NCBI GenBank assembly: GCA_937896205.1
Contig: CALBNA010000089.1
Coordinates: 1-18,774 of the forward strand
DNA: 18,774 nucleotides
Direction of reading: 5' to 3'
Source of the DNA: an uncultured Campylobacter sp.
GTDB lineage: Bacteria > Campylobacterota > Campylobacteria > Campylobacterales > Campylobacteraceae
Part shown: in pieces, positions 1 to 4,690 of the stretch
Layout: the number at the start of each line of letters is the position of its first letter
Numbering within the stretch: the first letter of the stretch is position 1
The notes under the pieces: generated by a model
Database searches by the model: none
Seen by the model: the letters and a program-made list of their open reading frames with translations, nothing else
Told to the model about the DNA's origin: nothing
Translations under genes and position numbers: made by a program

Positions 1-48
1 CGAGATCTAGTACGGTCTCGTGGGCTCGGAGATGTGTATAAGAGACAG
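1..48 (+). other. Nextera sequencing adapter (artefact)
   Basis: This is synthetic library sequence left on the contig end. Positions 1-6 match the end of the Illumina P7 oligo, 7-14 (CTAGTACG) match the adapter form of Nextera i7 index N702, 15-29 are the read-2 overhang, and 30-48 (AGATGTGTATAAGAGACAG) are the 19-bp Tn5 mosaic end. Translated in the transposase frame it gives the artefactual N-terminus MGSEMCIRDR. It should be trimmed. The recognition comes from known adapter sequences and not from any search. Confidence 0.97.
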
Positions 49-1300
49 GTCATTACTTGACAGACAAGAGTTGGCCAAGAGATTAGCTAATGGAGAGAAT
101 ATAACTCCTCAAAGCATAGTTGATGAGTTTAAACTCATCTTAAAAGATGTCATAGAAGAAGCTAGTAATGCTGAAATAACAGAGCATTTAGGCTATGATA
201 AACACCACACATCAGATAATACAAACTACCGCAATGGCTATAATACCAAGACATTAAAAACAAACTACGGTGAGATATTAGTTGATATACCAAGAGATAG
301 AGATGGCACATTTAACCCTAAGCTAGTTAAAAAGCGTGAAGTAGTCTTAAATGGCACAGATGATTTAGTTATCTCGCTTTATGCTAAGGGTATGAGTGTT
401 AGAGATATTAAGAGCCATTTAGAACAACTATATGGCTTTGAGCTATCAGAACAAACTATATCAAATATGACTGAAAAGATATTGGATAAAGCCAAAGAGT
501 GGCAGAATAGACCACTAGATAGAATATACCCCTTTGTAATAATAGACGCTACTATACTTAAAGTTAGAATAGATGGCAACGTTAAGAACATAGCCACATA
601 TATAATGCTAGGAGTTAAGCTAGATGGCAGCAAAGAAATTTTAGGTATGTGGATTAGCAAGGATTGCGAACAATCAGTATATTGGCTAGATATATTCAAT
701 GAGATTAAAAATCGTGGAGTAGATGATATATTAATAATATCTACTGATAATCTAAGCGGTATAAGTAAAGCCATAAACTCATCTTTTCCCAACACCCAAA
801 TTCTTCTGCTTGCAGCTACGAGTGCGTAGTGGGAAGTAGAAAAATGCGTAATCCATCAAATAAGAAATAGCCTTAAATATGTAAGTTATAAGGATAAAAA
901 GAGAATATCTAGTGAGCTAAAAGCTATTTACGAAGCTGATACAAAAGAACAAACCTTAACCAATCTAGCTGAATTTAAGGCTAGACATCAAGGGGATTTT
1001 CCAAATATCGCTAAGTCTTGGGAGAATAACTTTGAAGAGCTATCTACTTATTTTAGATATCCAAAGGAGATTAGAAAGCTTATTTATTCTACTAATGCCA
1101 TTGAAAGCCTAAATTCCATCATTAAGCGTAAAACTAGCACTAAGGCTGTATTTCCTACCATTGATAGTACTTTTAAGCTCTTATACTGCTCTATACTAGA
1201 AATTTCAGAAAAATGGAAAATAGGTAAAATAAGAGGCTGGGATAAGATATATCCACAGCTTAGTATCTATTTTAGTGATACCTTAGAAAAGTATGAGTAA
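49..1300 (+). pseudogene. IS256-family (mutator) transposase, interrupted by in-frame stop and 5'-truncated
   Basis: This transposase would cut and join the IS ends by DDE chemistry. One reading frame runs from the adapter junction to TAA at 1298-1300, broken only by TAG at 827-829. Upstream of the stop I see the first Asp in FVIIDATILKV (about 545-550) and the second in IISTDNLSG (about 746-748). Downstream are the family CxxH motif (KCVIHQIRNS, from about 842) and the catalytic Glu in YSTNAIESLN (about 1087-1116). The triad is therefore split by the stop. Compared with the usual family sequence, in which the FPNT stretch is followed directly by the Cys-His motif, about 12 extra codons (803-838) including the TAG are inserted. 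Total span is close to the usual 400 or so residues. It is probably inactive unless the stop is read through. The apparent GTG start at position 20 lies in adapter, and the native start is missing. Confidence 0.85.
803..838 (+). repeat. about 36-nt hairpin-forming insertion with in-frame TAG inside the transposase
   Basis: This segment is extra relative to the expected transposase reading and keeps the frame. It contains a perfect stem CTACG-AGTG-CGTAG (816-829), whose right arm includes the TAG stop. The flanks TTCT (801-804) and AGAA (838-841) are also complementary, so the whole piece is an imperfect inverted repeat. Exact edges cannot be fixed without an intact relative. Confidence 0.5.
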
Positions 1301-1328
1301 AATTTAGATGAATGGTTATAGGGTTAGG

Positions 1329-1357
1329 GGTGATTTACACAGATTGTTTGATACTCT
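1329..1357 (+). repeat. probable right terminal inverted repeat of the IS
   Basis: It lies 28 nt after the transposase stop and holds GTGATTTACACAGA then TTTGATACTCTC. Read from the outside this is GAGAGTATCAAACAATCTGTG, similar in style to IS256-family ends. The left partner is absent, so pairing cannot be tested here. Confidence 0.35.
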
Positions 1358-1785
1358 CTATCTATACCATTAAGGCCGCAATATAATCTATCGACCAATT
1401 TACAAGCTTTACTTTTCTTTGTATTTGTTCGATTATAAGCTTTTATCACGCAGTCTATCTTTGGAAAATTTAAGCAGACGGTTTACATTCAAGGCTTGGC
1501 AACATCAGAGAAAATTTCAACGAATGAAAGTATTTGTGTTGTTTGTTTTTGATTTATAAAGCTCCCTCAATACCTCAATACCTCAATACCTCTCCCATAC
1601 TAAATGTACCACTAAAAATGCAACAAAGAAAAACAAAAGCAATTTTATATGAATGTTTTTGTAAAATAGCAGGTTTTAAAAAACTGTACCACTTTTTATC
1701 AAAAGTGTACCATAGTTTAAGAAAAAATTCAAAGAAAGGGAAACTGCAAAAGAGGCGGTTTAAATACCGATAAATAGGGCATTTA
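1358..1785. other. AT-rich intergenic stretch between the IS and the tRNA
   Basis: I see no convincing gene in this 428-bp stretch. It holds a perfect 8-bp tandem repeat (CTCAATAC three times, 1566-1589), three TGTACCA words (about 1605, 1686 and 1708) and a perfect 7-bp hairpin CACTTTT-TATC-AAAAGTG (1691-1708). An open frame at 1534-1773 (internal ATG at 1618, 51 Lys/Arg-rich residues) has no Shine-Dalgarno and no family I recognise. On the minus strand, a stop-free run of about 50 codons from 1482 downward could be the remnant of a gene cut by the IS, but it has no start codon. Confidence 0.5.
1691..1708. repeat. 7-bp perfect hairpin flanked by TGTACCA words
   Basis: CACTTTT and AAAAGTG pair perfectly around a TATC loop. 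A TGTACCA word overlaps each side, giving a direct repeat around an inverted repeat. It lies about 80 bp beyond the 3' end of the tRNA and could act as a tRNA transcript terminator or be part of a mobile-element end. Neither role is shown. Confidence 0.4.
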
Positions 1786-1862
1786 TGGTGTCACGGGGGA
1801 GACTTGAACTCCCGACCTCCGGCTTATGAGACCAGCGCTCTAACCAGCTGAGCTACCGTGAC
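1786..1862 (-). tRNA. tRNA with CAT anticodon (elongator Met, or Ile2)
   Basis: On the minus strand this 77-nt sequence folds as a standard tRNA. The acceptor arms GTCACGG and CCGTGAC pair perfectly, followed by discriminator A and an encoded CCA. The D-arm is GCTC/GAGC, the anticodon loop is CTCATAA (anticodon CAT), and the T-arm is GGGAG/CTCCC around TTCAAGT. The G1-C72 pair and the lack of three G-C pairs closing the anticodon stem argue against the initiator. Elongator Met and lysidine-modified Ile2 share the CAT anticodon and cannot be separated with confidence here. A TATAAT box lies just upstream. The IS-bearing AT-rich DNA sits on its 3' side. Confidence 0.95.
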
Positions 1863-2118
1863 GTTAAAGTTCGCAATTATATTCAACGTTTGCTTATATA
1901 TTGATAAAATATTTTCATTTTTGCGCAGTAGGGCGCCCAAAAGTTAAATTTTAAAATTTAAATTTGCAATTTTAGGTCACAAATTTGTCAAATTTAAATC
2001 AACAAAAATCCAAATTTGAGGCAAAAGTGCCAAAAACAAAAATTTGCATTTTCAAGGCGCGGGTTTTGCCGCTCAAATTCGGTAGACTCAAATTTGCCTA
2101 AATAGGCCAAATTTGAAA
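1863..2118. other. intergenic region rich in AAATTT words
   Basis: I see no gene between the tRNA promoter and the purF 3' end. From 1863 to 2133 there are nine AAATTT words, mostly as AAATTTG or CAAATTT, far above chance for this length. Confidence 0.6.
1876..1881 (-). promoter_or_regulatory. -10 box of the tRNA gene
   Basis: TATAAT on the minus strand lies 13 nt upstream of the mature tRNA 5' end, which would give a start point about 7 nt before it. No clear -35 box is visible, as is usual for Campylobacter sigma-70 promoters. Confidence 0.55.
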
Positions 2119-2130
2119 CGGCAAAAGCCG
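2119..2130 (-). terminator. possible purF terminator
   Basis: Three nt after the purF stop, the minus strand reads CGGC-TTTT-GCCG followed by TTTCAAATTT. The GC stem is only 4 bp, but AATT-type flanks can extend it, and the following sequence is moderately U-rich. It is a weak intrinsic terminator candidate. Confidence 0.4.
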
Positions 2131-2133
2131 AAT

Positions 2134-3471
2134 TTACTTGATAAAATAATCCCCGTCAAAGCTAACCAGCGAGTATTTGCGCTCGCTGCCGATGCTGCTA
2201 ACTAGCTCGTCCACGTCCAAAAACTCGAGGCTGTCCGCACCGATAAATTTACATACTTCCTCCGGCGTTTTGTTTGCGCTGATGAGCTCTTCAAAGCTCG
2301 GAGTGTCGATACCGTAGCGCTCGGGGTATTTTAGCTCGGGGCAAGCGACTTTGAAGTGTATCTCTCTCGCGCCCGCGTGACGCAGTAGCTCGACGATCTT
2401 TTTAGAGGTCGTGCCGCGCACGATGCTATCGTCCACGACAACCACGCTTTTGCCTTTGAGCAGGCTTGCCATCGGATTTAGCTTGAGCTTAACCTTGAGG
2501 TTGCGCATCTCTTGCGTCGGTTCGATAAAAGTGCGTCCGACGTAGTGGTTGCGCACGATAGCTAGCTCAAAAGGTATCCCGCTAGCGTTTGCGTAGCCTA
2601 GCGCCGCCGGTACGCCGCTATCAGGTACCGGTACGACGAAGTCGGCGTCGATCTTGCTTTTTTTAGCTAGCGTTTCGCCCATTTTTTTGCGTACTTCGTA
2701 GACGCTTTTGCCCTCGATGACGCTATCTGGGCGCGCGAAATAGATATACTCAAACGCGCAAACTCTAGGCTCGGCTTCAAAAAGGCGCACGCTCTCAAAC
2801 TCGCTTTTGCCTTGCTCAAAAACCAGCATCTCGCCAGGCTCCACGTCGCGGATAAAGGTCGCGCCCACCAAATCAAACGCGCACGTCTCGCTAGCTACGA
2901 TATAGCCGCCGTCTTTTAGGCGCCCCAGCGAAAGCGGTCTCACGCCCCAGCGGTCGCGGATGGCGAAAATTTTGTGGCGCGACTGGATGAGTAGGCAGTA
3001 GGCGCCTTTGATCTGTTTTAGCGCCGCTACGATGCGGTCTTGCAGGTGCTCGCTGCGACTTCTAGCGATGAGATGCACGATATTTTCGGTATCCATATTG
3101 CTCTGAAATATCGCGCCTTCGGCGATTAGCGCGCTGCGGACTTCGTCTTTGTTTACGAGGTTGCCGTTGTGCACGATAGAGACTTGGCCTAGCGAGTAGT
3201 TCGCGGCGATGGGCTGGGCATCGGCGGCGGAGTTTTTGCCTGCGGTGGCGTAGCGGTTGTGGCCGATCGCCATATCGCCTTTTAGACTCTCGAGGTTCGT
3301 CTTGTCAAAGACTTCGGTAACTAGCCCGCGGCCTTTGACGGTCTCTATACGGCCGTTTTCGCATGCGCTGATACCGCTTGCTTCCTGACCTCGGTGTTGC
3401 ATGGCAAATAGCGCATAATATGCCGTTTTTGCCGCATCTTTAGAATTAATCACTCCAACTATCGCACACAT
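2134..3471 (-). CDS. purF: amidophosphoribosyltransferase
   Basis: PurF catalyses the first step of de novo purine synthesis, making 5-phosphoribosylamine from PRPP and glutamine in the cytoplasm. The protein has 445 residues. The N-terminal glutamine amidotransferase domain starts MCAIVGV, with Cys2 as the nucleophile and no propeptide to remove. It has HNRYAT (about 71-76) and HNGN (101-104). The phosphoribosyltransferase domain has the PRPP loop VVVVDDSIVRGTT (343-355). The C-terminus (…YSLVSFDGDYFIK) lacks the paired Cys that help hold the 4Fe-4S cluster in Bacillus-type PurF, so it is probably cluster-free. The ATG start has AAGGA about 10 nt upstream. dapB lies upstream on the same strand, with a structured leader between them. 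Confidence 0.97.
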   Translation of the reverse strand: MCAIVGVINSKDAAKTAYYALFAMQHRGQEASGISACENGRIETVKGRGLVTEVFDKTNLESLKGDMAIGHNRYATAGKNSAADAQPIAANYSLGQVSIVHNGNLVNKDEVRSALIAEGAIFQSNMDTENIVHLIARSRSEHLQDRIVAALKQIKGAYCLLIQSRHKIFAIRDRWGVRPLSLGRLKDGGYIVASETCAFDLVGATFIRDVEPGEMLVFEQGKSEFESVRLFEAEPRVCAFEYIYFARPDSVIEGKSVYEVRKKMGETLAKKSKIDADFVVPVPDSGVPAALGYANASGIPFELAIVRNHYVGRTFIEPTQEMRNLKVKLKLNPMASLLKGKSVVVVDDSIVRGTTSKKIVELLRHAGAREIHFKVACPELKYPERYGIDTPSFEELISANKTPEEVCKFIGADSLEFLDVDELVSSIGSERKYSLVSFDGDYFIK

Positions 3472-3614
3472 TTTAATTTTTCCTTTTTGAGGCTCGTCTC
3501 GCGAGCGCTTTTTGCGGAGCTTGAAATTTCCGCCCTGCGACAGACTACATGTCTAGTCTTGGACGAAAATTTCTGCGCAACCCCAAAAATCATCTCACGA
3601 TACTTTCCTCTCAT
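3459..3614 (-). CDS. possible leader ORF overlapping the purF start
   Basis: An ATG at 3612-3614 opens 51 codons on the purF strand, ending at TAG inside purF codons 3-4, out of frame with purF. The product would begin MRGKYREMIF and is basic and Ser/Lys-rich, with no recognised domain. It spans the nested hairpin at 3512-3580. No good Shine-Dalgarno precedes it. It may be a chance frame in a structured leader or repeat. If translated, its stop just past the purF ATG could couple the two genes. Confidence 0.2.
   Translation of the reverse strand: MRGKYREMIFGVAQKFSSKTRHVVCRRAEISSSAKSARETSLKKEKLKCVR
3492..3506 (-). promoter_or_regulatory. small hairpin just upstream of the purF Shine-Dalgarno
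   Basis: On the minus strand GCTCG and CGAGC pair perfectly around loop CGAGA, ending 8 nt before the AAGGA Shine-Dalgarno of purF. It could influence ribosome access. Only the pairing is seen. Confidence 0.35.
3512..3580 (-). promoter_or_regulatory. nested stem-loop in the purF leader
   Basis: A 13-bp stem (3523-3535 with 3561-3573) encloses an inner perfect 6-bp stem (3542-3547 with 3554-3559, AGACTA/TAGTCT) with a 6-nt loop. An outer 5-bp stem (3512-3516 with 3576-3580) adds to it. Two positions of the 13-bp stem are mismatched as plus-strand RNA but become G-U pairs in minus-strand RNA, the strand that carries purF. It lies downstream of a TATAAT box and so would be in the 5' leader. It may be a cis-regulatory RNA or a dispersed palindromic repeat. 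I do not recognise a named riboswitch. Confidence 0.55.
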
Positions 3615-3625
3615 GCTAAAATTTA

Positions 3626-3631
3626 ATTATA
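3626..3631 (-). promoter_or_regulatory. candidate purF -10 box
   Basis: TATAAT occurs on the minus strand about 155 nt before the purF ATG, preceded by a T-rich tract. It would give a leader of about 150 nt containing the hairpins. No clear -35 box is seen. Confidence 0.4.
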
Positions 3632-3683
3632 AAAAATTTGAACGCAAAATGATAAGGCGCAGGATTTTTCGCTTAATTAAGGC

Positions 3684-3744
3684 GAAATTTAATTTTTAAA
3701 CGCAGGCTAACCGTATGGGTTGTCGAGCTTGAAAATTAAATTTC
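3684..3744. repeat. 13-bp perfect inverted repeat between dapB and purF
   Basis: GAAATTTAATTTT (3684-3696) pairs perfectly with AAAATTAAATTTC (3732-3744). Three more pairs, one of them a wobble, extend the stem inward. The loop holds a smaller AACC/GGTT hairpin (about 3709-3722). It lies 37 bp past the dapB stop, so on the minus strand it could end the dapB transcript. Its architecture resembles the purF-leader element, so it may instead be a repeat family. Confidence 0.5.
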
Positions 3745-3780
3745 AACGCAAAGTAAGTAGAAAAAGCCAAGCCGCCTATT

Positions 3781-4548
3781 TTATAACCCCAGGCAATCAT
3801 CTATCCCGTACAGCCCGCTACCTTGTCCTGCCGTCCAAATCGCCGCCTTTATCGCGCCTTTGGCAAAGGTCGTGCGGCTAGTTGCGGTGTGATTTAGCTC
3901 GATAAACTCGCCCTCGTTGTAAAATCCGACCGTATGCCTGCCCACGACGTCGCCGCCTCGCACCGCCAGGATCGCGATCTCGTCCTTGCTGCGAGCTCCG
4001 ACCATGCCGTCTCTGCCCGTTACTAAAACGTCTTTTAGATTTAGCCCTCTAGCCGCCGCCACGCGTTCGCCAAGTGTTAGCGCCGTGCCGCTTGGAGCGT
4101 CTTTTTTGTGTCTGTGGTGCTGCTCGACGATCTCGGCGTCAAATTCGCGCAAGGCTTTTGACGCTAGCGCCGCCAAACGGTTTAAAACCGCGACGCCAAG
4201 GCTCATATTGGTAGCGTAAAGTATCGGCATCGCCGCGCTTGCGAGCTTTAGCAGGTTCGCGCCGTCCTCGCCCAGTCCCGTCGTACCTATGACTAGCGGT
4301 TTTGGGTCGGTGCGGGCGTAGTTTAGCAGGTTTATCGCGCCATCTTTGATCGTAAAGTCGATAACGACATCGCAGTTTGCAAAAAGCTCGTCAAATTTAT
4401 CCGTGAGAACGACGCCGTCAGGTAACGCAAAATCAAGCGGCTCTATAGTATAAGCCGCGCTAAGAGCTGCGCCAGGCTCGTTTTTTAGGCACTCGATGAT
4501 CATGCGTCCCATTTTGCCGCTTGCGCCGTGGATTCCTATTTTTACCAA
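3781..4548 (-). CDS. dapB: 4-hydroxy-tetrahydrodipicolinate reductase
   Basis: DapB reduces 4-hydroxy-tetrahydrodipicolinate with NAD(P)H in the diaminopimelate/lysine pathway, feeding peptidoglycan and lysine synthesis. The product has 255 residues, close to the family norm of about 250-270. The N-terminal Rossmann motif is [11 protein letters not shown] (5-15). The catalytic segment is [16 protein letters not shown] (142-157), with His144 and Lys148 aligning with the E. coli catalytic His/Lys. The [20 protein letters not shown] region fits the tetramerisation/substrate domain. The start is TTG, supported by AAAGGA about 6 nt upstream. purF follows on the same strand after about 310 bp, the same neighbour order I recall from C. 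jejuni. Confidence 0.97.
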   Translation of the reverse strand: MVKIGIHGASGKMGRMIIECLKNEPGAALSAAYTIEPLDFALPDGVVLTDKFDELFANCDVVIDFTIKDGAINLLNYARTDPKPLVIGTTGLGEDGANLLKLASAAMPILYATNMSLGVAVLNRLAALASKALREFDAEIVEQHHRHKKDAPSGTALTLGERVAAARGLNLKDVLVTGRDGMVGARSKDEIAILAVRGGDVVGRHTVGFYNEGEFIELNHTATSRTTFAKGAIKAAIWTAGQGSGLYGIDDCLGL

Positions 4549-4587
4549 AATTTATCCTTTAAAATTTGGGCTAAATTTAGCATAAAT

Positions 4588-4593
4588 TTTATA
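4588..4593 (-). promoter_or_regulatory. candidate dapB -10 box
   Basis: TATAAA on the minus strand lies 39 nt before the dapB start codon, in an AT-rich stretch between the divergent dapB and protease genes. Confidence 0.35.
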
Positions 4594-4658
4594 AAAAATA
4601 AATTTAGCACGGCCGCCGTTTTCGCCGCACGCGGGCAAAAATATTAAAAATCGCGCTA

Positions 4659-4664
4659 TATAAT
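4659..4664 (+). promoter_or_regulatory. -10 box of the M16 protease gene
   Basis: A perfect TATAAT within GCTATATAATCGG lies 26 nt upstream of the chosen ATG, implying a leader of only about 20 nt that contains AAGGA. Confidence 0.55.
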
Positions 4665-4690
4665 CGGCTTTTTAAATTTAAAGGATGACG

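Larger units (their letters stand above)
49..1357 (+). mobile_element. IS256-family insertion sequence, left end missing
   Basis: This is a partial insertion sequence made of one mutator-type DDE transposase gene plus a right end. The left terminus and any target duplication on that side are lost at the contig edge. The element is clearly richer in A+T than the genes from 2134 onward and carries few AAATTT words, which fits acquired DNA. The right boundary is inferred: after the transposase stop, a segment near 1329-1357 (TGATTTACACA followed by TTTGATACTCTC) resembles the terminal repeats of IS256-family elements read from inside out. A copy at a contig end is expected, because multi-copy IS elements break short-read assemblies. 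Confidence 0.8.

Noticed and set aside
379-795. Minus-strand open frame of 138 codons inside the transposase
   Set aside because: It is a shadow of the transposase frame, hydrophobic from reverse-reading charged codons, and has no motif or Shine-Dalgarno.
1566-1589. CRISPR array
   Set aside because: The repeats are only 8 bp, directly abutting, with no spacers.
1534-1773. 79-codon plus-strand frame next to the tRNA
   Set aside because: It begins in the tandem 8-mer region, includes the hairpin and has no ribosome site or recognisable family. A start at 1618 would leave 51 Lys/Arg-rich residues, which AT-rich DNA can give by chance.
3512-3580. Known purine riboswitch
   Set aside because: The nested hairpin lacks the three-way junction and conserved core of the purine riboswitch, and I cannot match it to any named class.
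3487-3699. Plus-strand 70-codon frame between purF and dapB
   Set aside because: It runs through the palindromic elements on the strand opposite to the transcribed leader, and lacks a Shine-Dalgarno and any recognised domain.
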